From Vicingaceae bacterium (GTDB lineage: Bacteria; Bacteroidota; Bacteroidia; Flavobacteriales_E; Vicingaceae), in NCBI GenBank assembly GCA_019429185.1, contig JAHYJH010000012.1:1-52231 (forward strand): a stretch of DNA of 52,231 nt. Direction: 5' to 3'. Made by a program: the position numbers and the translations under genes. Below the pieces are notes generated by a model. That model worked only from the letters and a program-made list of their open reading frames with translations. It did not search any database and was not told the DNA's origin. Positions 17,787 to 27,055 of the stretch are shown one piece after another (position 1 is the first letter of the stretch; each line of letters opens with the position of its first letter).

Positions 17787-19748
17787 CTATTTTGCTAAAA
17801 CAAGCGTGAGTTTATTAAAGTCGGCTGCACTATTAATTACTTTTCTGTATTCTTCAAAAATGGTTGTTGGTATTTCCAACACAGTATAATATTCATCACA
17901 TATAATGGTAAGTATATTTCCATCTATTTTATAGTGTGAGTGAAACTCAAAAAATATTTCACCATTTTCTTTATACACATTTTGAATGTTTATTTTTTCT
18001 AAATTTGTAATCGTATATCCATCAGGAATTGAAATAGTTAACTCTCTATGATAACTTCTTTTAAAGTCATTCTCAAGAACTAATTTTCTATCATTATCCT
18101 GATACATTTCTTGTTGTGGACCAATAAGTTCTCCAACTTTAAAAAGGTATTTATCGCCTGCTTTTTCAACAAAATCTTCCGAAGTAACTTGTGCTGTTAT
18201 TTTATAGGGTTCGTATCCAAAACTCTTAGGGTTGTCATTTTCTAGTTTTTTAGAAACAATGGTCATTTCTTGGCTTATAAATTTAATTTGTTCGTTTATC
18301 AAGTCTTCCTTGTCTTGCTCTTTTAATAAGTGGATTATTGTTTGGTAATTCATTGAATAATAACCACCTGTTTCTAAAACCATATCTAAAGTTGTTTTTG
18401 TTAAATCATCTTTATCAAAAACAACTTTAGTAAAAATTTTACTGTATGTTTCTGTATGACTTACTGGTTCGATAAATTTAATTTTCCCAACTCCTGTTTT
18501 AAATTCGCCCATTTGAATTTGTTTGATAAAAAGTCCATAATTATTCGTTAACAAAGGTTCTGGAAACCCTAACCGAGAAGTTATTTCAAATGGAGAGATG
18601 TATTTTTTGACTTTAGGGAAATAGAGTAAATATTCGTCTAAAAAATTATAGGATTCAAAATCTTTATCAAATCTATTATCACTTCTATCACAAGTAATTA
18701 CAATTTCATGTTGAATTTCCAATGCTTCAAAAATGGCAATGTATAAACGCATAATACCTTGATTTGAACCAATTTTTTTATCTAACACGTAACTTAAATT
18801 TCTAAAATCAGGACCTCCTCCATTAACAACATGATAATTTTCTTTAATAAAATCTTCTATTTTTCTGATTTTCTTGGCTTCATCTTTTTCACTTTTAAGT
18901 TTTAACTCACCTATAATTTTGTTGATATTTTTCAATGATTTACTCTCTATACTTGCGTAATAGAACTCATACATATTTTGAGAAATATTTTTATAAGAAG
19001 AAATATCGTAGGTTTTAGTGGTTGAATTGTAATACAAATTATAAACTAAATATCCAACCAAAGCGCTATAAGGAGCTTGCGATTCCTTTTCCAGCAAGGG
19101 CAACGTGTCCATGTGTAAATTCCATCTGATTTTTTCAGTGTATGTAGAGTCATAAATTACTTCGTTGAGTTGATTGTAGCTTTTAAATTTAAACCATAAA
19201 TTTTTTGGAGCGTACAACTCAAAGTCGATGTTGTATTTGTTGTGGTTGGTTTGAAAATTCAATCGTTTACCATCAAAATCTGGGCTACGATTAAGCACGT
19301 AATAATATTCAATAAAGCTACCTTTTTCGAGTCCTTCAAAGGCATAGTATTTATATTCTCTATTTGTTTCCTCATCTTTGGCTGTGAGAATTTTAGAATC
19401 GTCTAACTCAATTATTTTTCCATCTTTTGAAATTACTCGTGCTTTATTTACTACTAATTTAGATTGAGAAGAATAAGGCAAATACACTTTGTTGTAGCTT
19501 TCAATTATATCATCTGAATTGAGCCAATAGATTTTATGAATTAAAAAATATTCGGTAAGCTTATTTTCGCTTTCATAAATAAATTCTGTTACAATCTTGT
19601 CCTTAAAACAAATAATTTCTTCATCGCTGTTTGTTGTTATATCTTTTATTGGATTTTCATCCCAAGTATAAGACTTGTAAAAAGGTTCTTGAGCAAAAAC
19701 AAATGCTGTTAACACTATTAGAAATAAGGTGGAGATAATTTTTTGCAT
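17787..19748 (-). CDS. DUF3857 transglutaminase-like protein lacking the catalytic Cys
   Basis: 653 residues with a signal peptide (KIISTLFLIVLTAFVFA-Q), an N-terminal DUF3857 beta domain (about 30-240) and a transglutaminase-like helical core (about 265-420), then a C-terminal beta domain. In the core, the position where relatives have G-D-C-K-D reads KKIGSNQGIMRLYIAIF, so the catalytic Cys is replaced and the protein is probably not an enzyme. It is the third gene of the operon, 9 bases after its catalytic paralogue. I infer a periplasmic binding or scaffold role. The function of the family is unknown. Confidence 0.82.
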   Translation of the reverse strand: MQKIISTLFLIVLTAFVFAQEPFYKSYTWDENPIKDITTNSDEEIICFKDKIVTEFIYESENKLTEYFLIHKIYWLNSDDIIESYNKVYLPYSSQSKLVVNKARVISKDGKIIELDDSKILTAKDEETNREYKYYAFEGLEKGSFIEYYYVLNRSPDFDGKRLNFQTNHNKYNIDFELYAPKNLWFKFKSYNQLNEVIYDSTYTEKIRWNLHMDTLPLLEKESQAPYSALVGYLVYNLYYNSTTKTYDISSYKNISQNMYEFYYASIESKSLKNINKIIGELKLKSEKDEAKKIRKIEDFIKENYHVVNGGGPDFRNLSYVLDKKIGSNQGIMRLYIAIFEALEIQHEIVITCDRSDNRFDKDFESYNFLDEYLLYFPKVKKYISPFEITSRLGFPEPLLTNNYGLFIKQIQMGEFKTGVGKIKFIEPVSHTETYSKIFTKVVFDKDDLTKTTLDMVLETGGYYSMNYQTIIHLLKEQDKEDLINEQIKFISQEMTIVSKKLENDNPKSFGYEPYKITAQVTSEDFVEKAGDKYLFKVGELIGPQQEMYQDNDRKLVLENDFKRSYHRELTISIPDGYTITNLEKINIQNVYKENGEIFFEFHSHYKIDGNILTIICDEYYTVLEIPTTIFEEYRKVINSAADFNKLTLVLAK

Positions 19749-19757
19749 AATGATATA

Positions 19758-21743
19758 TTAATTAGAAATTTTTTTTAGGACTACACTTTCTTTAAATGCC
19801 TTTGATAATTGTTTTAAAAATTCATTAAAAGAAGCGTGGTTTTCTTGTTTTAAAACAATGAAATTTAATACAATTTGATTGTTGTAAATAATTTGATTGT
19901 CTTTCTGCTCGTAGTTAATAGATGCGGAGTAAAATTCATTTTTTTGCTCAAAATTTTCGGGCAAATAACTTATCTCATAACCGCTTGGAATTTCAAGTAC
20001 ATTGATAGATTGATTGATGTTTTTAAAATCTACCTCAAAATCATTTTTTCTATCTTCTTTAAGTTTGTATTCAAGAATTTTTTTGCTCAGGTTCATATTG
20101 ATGTAAATTTCTTTTTCTGATGAAGTTATATAATCATCGATACTAAAATCATAATCAACTTCATAGGGTTCATCATAATCGTATTTGTTTTTTTCCACAA
20201 AGTTTTCTACTAAAAATTTATTGCTTCCTTTTCGGAGGTTTGTATTAAAAAATTCGGTTATTTCTTTAGGTGTTTTTATACGTTCAAAATAATTATATAA
20301 ATCTATTTTATTGTATCCTGTTAGATAGAGGTTTCCTTTTCCTTTAACAGTTTTTTTATCTAAATAAAGATAAACCGAATCTTTTGCTATCGTTGTTTCT
20401 GGTGGCATAATTGGCACAGTAATGATTTTAAAATTATTTTCATCAATGCCCACTAATGCTTCCTTTCCTTGAATGAAAGATGAAGGTATTCCCAATTTAT
20501 AATACCTTCCTGTAGCATCTAAAAACAAGGTATCTTTTTCATTTATGTAAGTAAGTATCATGTGATTGTCTGATAGTGGCGTAGGAACGTCAGTGTATTT
20601 GTAGGGAATGCTTCTTGTGCCTATCCAAGTTAAATGTCCATCTAAATTTGCTATTTTAAGCATCTCGAACAAAATATTAGAATTATCTTTACAATCGCCA
20701 AATTTTTTATTGAAAACATCGGTTGCTTTTCTTGGGATGAAACCACCTAATGCATACTCAAAAGCAACATATTTTATATTTTGTTGAGCCCAATAATAGA
20801 TAGCTTTCACTTTTTCTGTGTCAGAAGTTTTATTTTTAGTAAGTGAATCTACAATTAATTTGAGTTCAGAATTATTACCGTCTGCATTTAATCCATTTAC
20901 TAAAGAATAGTACCAGTTATACAATCCGGAAACATCGTTGAGAAGTTTTATTGTTTCTCCTTTTTTGGTTGTATATTCAGTAATGTAAGGTACTACGTGA
21001 GGCAGTCGAGTCCTTACACTTGTTGATTTTTCTTCTGATTCAAATTTATCAATATTATTCACTTCCCACGAATAAATAATGTTTCCTTTTTTTTCTGTTT
21101 CAGAATGGATAATTGGTAAATCATTAAAATTAAATGTTTTAAATTTTAATTTTATAGCCTTATCAACAACAATAGTTAGTTTGTTATGTATTATAGGGGA
21201 ATAATTGCCTAAAAAATGTGATAATAAAAACCGTGGATTGGTTATTTTTTCAACTTTTGTGAGTTTGGTTTTCACGCCCTCGCTCATATAAGGATATATA
21301 AAACTAGTTGTTTTGGTATCATCATGAAAAATACTTCCTGAAAGTTCGTCCGATTCTTTAAATTCTTTAACCTTATGTTCTGTGTATTTTCCGTTACTAT
21401 AAACAAAAGTTGATGCGTTTATACTTACTAAATTAAAAAAAGTAGAATGTTGAACTGATTCTTTGGATGCAAATTTAGCCGAAGGACCTGTGTAGAGTAT
21501 CTCTTCAACTGATTCTACTTTAATGTCTATTTCATCTTTTATTAGCTGAATGTAATAGGTTACTTCATTGTTTAAGATGACCGCCTGCGAATTGGGATAC
21601 TTTTCTTTAAACAGCTCATATTCTGGTGAGAATTGGGCTATTAAATTAATGCTAATTGATGTTGTGAGTGTTAGTAGTGCTATAATTTTTTTCACAAAGT
21701 TTGATTTTTTAGTAAGTGGTTTTGGTTTCAATTTCATCATCAA
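19758..21743 (-). CDS. DUF3857 and transglutaminase-domain protein
   Basis: 661 residues: signal peptide (IIALLTLTTSISINLIA-Q), DUF3857 (about 60-240), a transglutaminase-like core with Cys351 in KKFGDCKDNSN, the His in SDNHMILTY and the Asp in LFLDATG, which make the papain-like triad, and a C-terminal beta domain. Such proteins are periplasmic or surface-exposed in Bacteroidota; a cross-linking or protease activity is possible but unproven. Its 5' end overlaps the 3' end of the MORN-repeat gene by 35 bases, so translational coupling is likely. A start a few codons later would not change the signal peptide. Confidence 0.85.
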   Translation of the reverse strand: MMMKLKPKPLTKKSNFVKKIIALLTLTTSISINLIAQFSPEYELFKEKYPNSQAVILNNEVTYYIQLIKDEIDIKVESVEEILYTGPSAKFASKESVQHSTFFNLVSINASTFVYSNGKYTEHKVKEFKESDELSGSIFHDDTKTTSFIYPYMSEGVKTKLTKVEKITNPRFLLSHFLGNYSPIIHNKLTIVVDKAIKLKFKTFNFNDLPIIHSETEKKGNIIYSWEVNNIDKFESEEKSTSVRTRLPHVVPYITEYTTKKGETIKLLNDVSGLYNWYYSLVNGLNADGNNSELKLIVDSLTKNKTSDTEKVKAIYYWAQQNIKYVAFEYALGGFIPRKATDVFNKKFGDCKDNSNILFEMLKIANLDGHLTWIGTRSIPYKYTDVPTPLSDNHMILTYINEKDTLFLDATGRYYKLGIPSSFIQGKEALVGIDENNFKIITVPIMPPETTIAKDSVYLYLDKKTVKGKGNLYLTGYNKIDLYNYFERIKTPKEITEFFNTNLRKGSNKFLVENFVEKNKYDYDEPYEVDYDFSIDDYITSSEKEIYINMNLSKKILEYKLKEDRKNDFEVDFKNINQSINVLEIPSGYEISYLPENFEQKNEFYSASINYEQKDNQIIYNNQIVLNFIVLKQENHASFNEFLKQLSKAFKESVVLKKISN

Positions 21744-24700
21744 AATAAACTTCTATGGAAGTTAATTTTCCTAACTTATTATAGTATTTGTTTTCGCCAT
21801 TTTGATCATTGTTTATGTAGGTAATTTCTTCTTTTAAAGTACCATCTTCATAAAACAATTTTGAGATGCCATGTAAATCTCCCATATTGTAGTTATGCAT
21901 TGCTTTAATTTTTCCATTTGGATAATAAATAGCATATTTTCCATTTCTAAATCCCTCTACAAAAAACTGTTCTTCAGCTAATTGCCCAGTGTAATAATAT
22001 TCTTTGTATGTATTTGTAAGATTTCCATTTTTATATTCCATTTCTCGTGATACTTTACCATTATCGAAATAGGTTACTATTTTTCCTGTTTCATTTTTAA
22101 TTTCTATCATGGGAATTTCTTTTCCATCTTTGCCTAAATAACTATAGCCAATTAAAATACCATCTTTATAATAGCGAAAAAGTTGAATTTTTCCATCTTC
22201 ACTATAAAATGTTCTTGGTCCTTGTAACATTCCATCAACATAATTATAGGTGTTTGTAAGGATTCCTTTTTCATTATAATCTTCCGAAATTCCATTAATT
22301 TTTCCGTAATAATATGTTTCTTTATCACTCAATTTTCCATTTTCATAAAATTCTTCCCAAAGTCCATGTTTCTGCCCTTTCACATAAGAACCTTTCTTTT
22401 TTATTTTACCATTGTTGTGGTAATAAATCCATTCACCATCTTCATCTCCATTAAAATAGTTTCCTGTTGTAACTAGTTTTCCTTCGTAATTATGTGAGGT
22501 AAATTTTCCATGTTTAACATTATATAAGTAGGTAACTGAGTTTTCTACTTTTTTGTTGTGGTGATAAGAAAACAGTTGATAGGGTTCATCATCAAATACT
22601 GTATAATCAATTTTATAAATTTCTTCACCTTTACTGTTAAAAAACCGTTGTGATTTCAAATCATCATACTCATACGTAGAAATATAGCTTAGTTTTCCGT
22701 TTGCGGCATAGTATTCTTGATTTCCATGCAGTTTTCCTTTGTGGTAAAAGTTTTTCACACTAATGGTTGTGTCTTTATAATAGCTTAACCAAACACCATT
22801 AAGTTCTCCATCTTTATAATTGCCTTGTTGGTACATATTTCCTGTAACATAATAGGAAACATAGTAACCTTTTATGGTATCATTTTCATAAAATGATTTC
22901 TTTTTTAAATTACCATTTCCGAAATAATCAACAGCTTCTCCAACAACTTTTCCATCTTCATAACTAGATTTACTGCTTAAGATACCATTTTCTTTATAAA
23001 ATTTCCATTCTCCTTTTTTTCCACCATTCACATCATACAAACCTTCAGCTATTTTATATCCAAGTCGGTTATATCCTTCATAGTAAAATTCTCCTTTTTG
23101 TTTTTTGGCTTCTTTCAACACACTGCCATCTTGGTTGTAATACTTGTAAGCAATTATATCTCCTTTTTTATAGGTAAATTCGGTAATTAATTTATCTTCT
23201 CTATCAAACTTTTTGTAAGCCCCATCAAATTTTCCTTTTGTATAATTGAAAATAGCTTCTGTTTTTCCATTATCATAATAGGTTTTCCATTCGCCTTCAT
23301 TTAAACCATTTTCAATATTACCTTCTTCTTTTATAGTTCCATTTCGATGGTAGGAAACAAATTTTCCTGTTTCAACATTATTTAGATAGTTTGTTTTTGA
23401 CATTATTTTTCCATCGTCATAATATTTTATTTGTTCTCCTTGTTTTTTATCATCCTTAAAAGTTAGGGTTGTGAATAACTGTCCATTTTCCCAAAACTCA
23501 CTTAACAAGCCGTCAATAACACCCATTTTATAAGGTACTTTATTGTAATCTGGGAAATTTTCTCCTAATCTATAAAATGTTAAATAATCGCCATCTAATT
23601 TACCATCTTTCAGCGTTCCTTGCTCTATCAATGCTCCCGCTTCATTAAATTTTTTGTACGTTCCCGTTACTTTTCCTTCAGCATAATTCGCTATTAATTG
23701 CTTTTTATTATTTTCATGAAAGGATGTATAAACGCCATCTAATTTACCCTTTTTATAATTTTCTTCGGAAGTTACATTTCCCTTATTGTCGTAAAAAATC
23801 CATAGCCCCTCTTTTTCTCCTTCATTATTAAATTTAACTTTTGATGATAACTTACCATGTTTATCATAAACATACCAAGTTCCTACTTTCTTATCGTTTT
23901 CCATCAGCCCTTTGGCATCTAATAGAGAGTTGTAATATGCATATTTAACAATCTGATTTTTACCTTCAAACTCTTCTTTATTTTTACTGATAATATCTAT
24001 CCATTTTATATAAAATTGAGTTAAAAAGGTTTTAATATTTTGCATTTTTTTAGCAACAATTGCCTTGTAAGTTGCATTTTCTGCCGAAAAAGAAATTGTA
24101 TAAATAAAATTATCATACTGATTATTTTCTTGTATCCACTTATATAAAGGCACATATCTTGTATCCCAAAAGTTATCATTTTCAGGGGTATAATCTTTTA
24201 AAAGTGCCAACAATGCATGATTTTGTTTGGCTAATGAATAATCAATTTTATTACCTGTTTTATATTTTTTGTTTAAAGCAGCTTGATTGTTTATTATTAA
24301 ATCAATTTCTTCAAAAGCATCATTATCTCCCAACACATTTTTGCCTGACAATTTTTCTTCCGTATATTTTGCTGAAACTGTTTTATTAAATGCTTCGAGC
24401 ATAGTAAGAGAGTTGCTTCCATCTGGATTTAACAACATATAGGTATTAAAACACATCAATGCGAGTGTTGTTTTTTGATATTGATAGCAAAGATATCCTA
24501 ATCGGAAATGGGCATTTGCATAATAAGGATTAATTATTATTGCTTGTTGATACATTGATGCCGCTTTGGCATATTCTTTAAGTCCCTCATAAGCAACTCC
24601 TTTATTTACATAATAAAGATAATTCATCGGAAATTCTTTTAGTCCTTTATCTAAAACTTCCATAGCACTTTTGTAATCTTTTAAGGCAATGTAGGAAAGT

Positions 24701-25011
24701 GCTTGTTGGTTTAAAAAAGTACTTTTAGAATCAACATTTTCATGAGCTAACCCTTCATCGGCTACTTTTATTGCCTCATCGTACTTTTCTAATTCTTTTA
24801 AATAATACACTTTTGAAACTAAACCAGCGTAATAAGCAGAGTCATTTTTGTTGAGTTTATTCAACGCTTCTAACACTTTTTCATAGTTTTTTTCTTTTAA
24901 TTGGTTATTAAATTCTGTTTTAACATCATCAAAATCAATGTAATTTAATTTTTCTTGAGCAAATAAACTAAGAGATGTAAACAGGCAAACAAATGAAATT
25001 ATCTTTCTCAT
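21709..25011 (-). CDS. giant TPR and YwqK/MORN_2 repeat secreted protein
   Basis: 1100 residues with a signal peptide (RKIISFVCLFTSLSLFA-Q), a helical TPR section (about 30-330) and about 30 repeats of a 22-24 residue unit (about 380-1090) of the form Y-x-N-G-x-I/L-x-x-x-x-x-Y-x-x-G-x-x-x-G, with short insertions. This is the MORN_2/YwqK repeat (PF07661), a beta-strand repeat that builds long ribbon-like stacks. The gene heads the minus-strand operon with the two DUF3857 genes. The likely role is a surface or periplasmic scaffold; binding partners are unknown. Confidence 0.85.
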   Translation of the reverse strand: MRKIISFVCLFTSLSLFAQEKLNYIDFDDVKTEFNNQLKEKNYEKVLEALNKLNKNDSAYYAGLVSKVYYLKELEKYDEAIKVADEGLAHENVDSKSTFLNQQALSYIALKDYKSAMEVLDKGLKEFPMNYLYYVNKGVAYEGLKEYAKAASMYQQAIIINPYYANAHFRLGYLCYQYQKTTLALMCFNTYMLLNPDGSNSLTMLEAFNKTVSAKYTEEKLSGKNVLGDNDAFEEIDLIINNQAALNKKYKTGNKIDYSLAKQNHALLALLKDYTPENDNFWDTRYVPLYKWIQENNQYDNFIYTISFSAENATYKAIVAKKMQNIKTFLTQFYIKWIDIISKNKEEFEGKNQIVKYAYYNSLLDAKGLMENDKKVGTWYVYDKHGKLSSKVKFNNEGEKEGLWIFYDNKGNVTSEENYKKGKLDGVYTSFHENNKKQLIANYAEGKVTGTYKKFNEAGALIEQGTLKDGKLDGDYLTFYRLGENFPDYNKVPYKMGVIDGLLSEFWENGQLFTTLTFKDDKKQGEQIKYYDDGKIMSKTNYLNNVETGKFVSYHRNGTIKEEGNIENGLNEGEWKTYYDNGKTEAIFNYTKGKFDGAYKKFDREDKLITEFTYKKGDIIAYKYYNQDGSVLKEAKKQKGEFYYEGYNRLGYKIAEGLYDVNGGKKGEWKFYKENGILSSKSSYEDGKVVGEAVDYFGNGNLKKKSFYENDTIKGYYVSYYVTGNMYQQGNYKDGELNGVWLSYYKDTTISVKNFYHKGKLHGNQEYYAANGKLSYISTYEYDDLKSQRFFNSKGEEIYKIDYTVFDDEPYQLFSYHHNKKVENSVTYLYNVKHGKFTSHNYEGKLVTTGNYFNGDEDGEWIYYHNNGKIKKKGSYVKGQKHGLWEEFYENGKLSDKETYYYGKINGISEDYNEKGILTNTYNYVDGMLQGPRTFYSEDGKIQLFRYYKDGILIGYSYLGKDGKEIPMIEIKNETGKIVTYFDNGKVSREMEYKNGNLTNTYKEYYYTGQLAEEQFFVEGFRNGKYAIYYPNGKIKAMHNYNMGDLHGISKLFYEDGTLKEEITYINNDQNGENKYYNKLGKLTSIEVYFDDEIETKTTY

Positions 25012-25162
25012 ATGTATATAATTTTATTTAAAGCAATTTATATATTGCTTCTCTCTAAACGAAAATTTAATTGGGAGCTAAATGTAGATATATTAAATTT
25101 ATTACCCAAACTTTTTTTATAAAAACTTATAAAAACAACTCTCATAAAGATTGTGATACTAA

Positions 25163-25320
25163 GGGTCTGTAATGAAATAAACTATACATTTAGCCTTGCT
25201 CTTTTGCTCGCTAATTGCGTTAAAAATACTCGCCATAGCGTTGCTATGTCTGTGTTTTTCGTCTTATTAGCAAACAAAATAACTTCGCCTATTCTGTACA
25301 CTTTATTTCATAACAGACCC
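25163..25320. mobile_element. MITE family A, copy 1 (158 bp, TAA target duplication)
   Basis: Ends are GGGTCTGTAATGAAATAAA and its near-complement TTTATTTCATAACAGACCC. TAA is duplicated on both sides (25160-25162 and 25321-25323). The interior carries the segments CCTTGCTCTTTTGCTCGC and TAGCGTTGCTATGTCTG, shared with the copies at 36749-36869 and 45467-45662. No open frame of note. It sits between the MORN gene and hpf in the only notable part of the 388-base gap. Confidence 0.85.
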
Positions 25321-25399
25321 TAAGTTCAATTAAACTGTATTTCCTAATTGATAATTTCGTTACTTTGTAATTATATTTTAACTCCTTAAAAAATTTAGT

Positions 25400-25714
25400 A
25401 TGCAAATTCAATTCAACACAGACAACAATATTGCTGGAACAGATAAACTTAAAGAAACCATTAGTGAAACGCTAACTGATGCTTTGAGTAAATTTAACGA
25501 TAAAATTACCCGATTGGAAGTGCATCTTTCTGATGAAAACGGACGAAAAAGTGGACAGAAAGATAAAAGATGTATGTTGGAAGCTCGTGTTGAAAAACTC
25601 AAACCTATTGCTGTTACTGCTGATGCAGGTAGTATTGACCAAGCTGTTGATACTGCAACTGATAAATTAATTGCCGCTTTAAACACTGCTTTAGGAAAAA
25701 TCAGAACGTATTAA
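25400..25714 (+). CDS. hpf: ribosome hibernation / ribosome-associated HPF-RaiA family protein
   Basis: 104 residues of a short HPF/RaiA domain: VHLSDENGRKSGQKDKRC is the beta-strand region and LEARVEKLKPIAVTADAGSI continues it, then a second helix DTATDKLIAALNTALG. Members bind the decoding site of 30S/70S ribosomes and inactivate them under stress. The absence of a C-terminal dimerisation extension makes it a short-type factor. The gene is followed by a strong terminator hairpin, so it is probably a single-gene unit. It is a member of the family, though its exact subtype (hibernation or stabilising) is not decided by the sequence. Confidence 0.88.
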   Translation: MQIQFNTDNNIAGTDKLKETISETLTDALSKFNDKITRLEVHLSDENGRKSGQKDKRCMLEARVEKLKPIAVTADAGSIDQAVDTATDKLIAALNTALGKIRTY

Positions 25715-25750
25715 CTTATAATCCATTATTAATAACAACCCCATTTTTAA

Positions 25751-25787
25751 TCCTAACAGATTTCAAAAACCTGTTAGGATTTTTTTA
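25751..25787 (+). terminator. terminator after hpf
   Basis: TCCTAACAG and CTGTTAGGA form a perfect 9-base stem with a 12-base loop, followed by a run of T residues (25781-25786). It lies about 36 bases after the hpf stop and in front of the truncated YafQ-like frame. Confidence 0.85.
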
Positions 25788-25805
25788 TAATTTCGTAAAT
25801 GGTAA

Positions 25806-26057
25806 TTGTCGCATTTGATACTTGAGTTTACCGCATTAAAAAGAGGTTTAAAACGCAAACTTATTGATGAAGTTATTTTGTTGTTAGAAAAACAAGGCAA
25901 GTTACCTGCAAAATACAACCCCCACGTATTAAAAGGAAATTTTAAAAACTATTGGGAATGCCACATACAGCCCGATTGGTTACTTATTTGGAAACAAGAC
26001 GAACCAATTAAGTTAATTACACTTACTTCCACAGGAACCCACTCTGATTTATTTTAG
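25806..26057 (+). pseudogene. YafQ-type toxin, N-terminally damaged and without antitoxin
   Basis: An 83-residue frame opening with TTG. Its C-terminal two thirds are a textbook YafQ/RelE-type mRNA interferase: EVILLLEKQGKLPAKYNPHV, LKGNFKNYWECHIQPDWLLI, and the closing TSTGTHSDLF with the catalytic His region. The N-terminal strand-helix normally reading M-Y-x-x-x-x-T-x-x-F-K-K-D-Y-K is shortened or replaced by LILEFTALKRGLKRK, and no ATG precedes it. No antitoxin gene lies upstream, where hpf and its terminator are. I regard it as a decayed or orphan toxin; an active protein from the TTG start cannot be excluded. Confidence 0.65.
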
Positions 26058-26139
26058 TGTGAAATTTTACACCAATTCTTTGTATTGTGTTTTCAACCCT
26101 AAAGGGAGTTCTCGTATTAATATATTTTCAGGTGCAAAA

Positions 26140-26169
26140 CAAAAAAGAGAACTTCGTGGAAGTTCTCTT
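26140..26169 (-). terminator. terminator of the infC-rpmI-rplT operon
   Basis: On the minus strand AGAGAACTT and AAGTTCTCT pair around a short loop, followed by TTTTTTG. It lies 30 bases past the rplT stop and is the only good hairpin before the YafQ fragment. It may also work for the opposite strand. Confidence 0.8.
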
Positions 26170-26198
26170 TAATTTGTACTTGTTTAAAAAAACTGAAT

Positions 26199-26546
26199 TT
26201 ATTTTATAACCTTATCTACTACTGCTTTAAAAGCTTCTGGATGGTTCATTGCTAAATCAGCTAATACTTTTCTGTTTAATTGGACGTTTTTGTTAGAAAG
26301 CTCACCCATAAATTTTGAGTAAGAAACTCCGTATTCTCTAACACCAGCATTGATTCGTTGAATCCATAATGCTCTAAAGTTTCTCTTTTTTTGTTTTCTT
26401 CCTGTGTAAGCATAAACTCCTGCTTTTTCAACAGCATTTTTTGCAACTGTCCACACATTTTTTCTTCTACCAAAGTATCCTTTGGCAAGTTTCATAATTT
26501 TTTTTCTTCGAGCTCTTGAAGCTACTGAATTGGTTGATCTTGGCAT
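26199..26546 (-). CDS. rplT: 50S ribosomal protein L20
   Basis: 115 residues of bL20: [56 protein letters not shown] and INAGVREYG are family hallmarks. It binds 23S rRNA early in 50S assembly and, in several bacteria, represses its own operon. It is the last gene of thrS-infC-rpmI-rplT; rpmI lies 128 bases upstream and a terminator follows. Confidence 0.98.
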   Translation of the reverse strand: MPRSTNSVASRARRKKIMKLAKGYFGRRKNVWTVAKNAVEKAGVYAYTGRKQKKRNFRALWIQRINAGVREYGVSYSKFMGELSNKNVQLNRKVLADLAMNHPEAFKAVVDKVIK

Positions 26547-26674
26547 TTTTTTTACGTTTTTTGAATGTTAGTGCTGCATGGTTTGCAATCTTTAAACTAG
26601 TCATTCTGGTTTTGTTTACTAAATTTTTAATTTACGATAACCGATTTTATCAAGTTAACATTAATTGTGCTTGT

Positions 26675-26869
26675 TTAGATGCACAATTGCAATTTAATGC
26701 TTTTCTCATCAGTTTTATTAACTGTTGTGAATTTCGTTAAATTACGCTTTTGTTTAGTCGATTTTTTTGTTAAAATGTGACTTTTAAAAGCATGTTTCCT
26801 TTTAATTTTTCCGGTTCCTGTTAATCGGAATCTTTTTTTTGCACTGGAACCAGTTTTCATTTTTGGCAT
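26675..26869 (-). CDS. rpmI: 50S ribosomal protein L35
   Basis: 64 residues of bL35: [20 protein letters not shown] then [17 protein letters not shown] is diagnostic, and the rest follows the family apart from a somewhat divergent tail. It sits in its usual place between infC and rplT. The gap to infC (about 190 bases) is enlarged by an inserted MITE-like element, unusual for this operon. Confidence 0.97.
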   Translation of the reverse strand: MPKMKTGSSAKKRFRLTGTGKIKRKHAFKSHILTKKSTKQKRNLTKFTTVNKTDEKSIKLQLCI

Positions 26870-26908
26870 ACTGTTAATTATTAAGGGTTAATGATTACTT
26901 ATTTATTT

Positions 26909-27053
26909 AGAGTCTGTCTGTAAAGTCCAACTACTTCGTTATTCTTGTTTTAAAAACCAGTCATTTACGAAAGTAAACTCTTGATTTTCAAAACTTCGAA
27001 AGCCTCGAATTTGAACTTTACAGTTCAGCCTCCGGACTTTGTGGACAGACACT
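26909..27053. mobile_element. MITE-like element with 8-bp target duplication at the infC stop
   Basis: The ends AGAGTCTGTCTGTAAAGTCC (26909-26928) and the complement of 27034-27053 match at about 16 of 20 positions. ATTTATTT is repeated directly outside both ends (26901-26908 and 27054-27061), as expected for an 8-bp target duplication. The 145-base element encodes nothing. The right copy of the duplication overlaps the infC stop codon (27056-27058). Confidence 0.78.
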
Positions 27054-27055
27054 AT

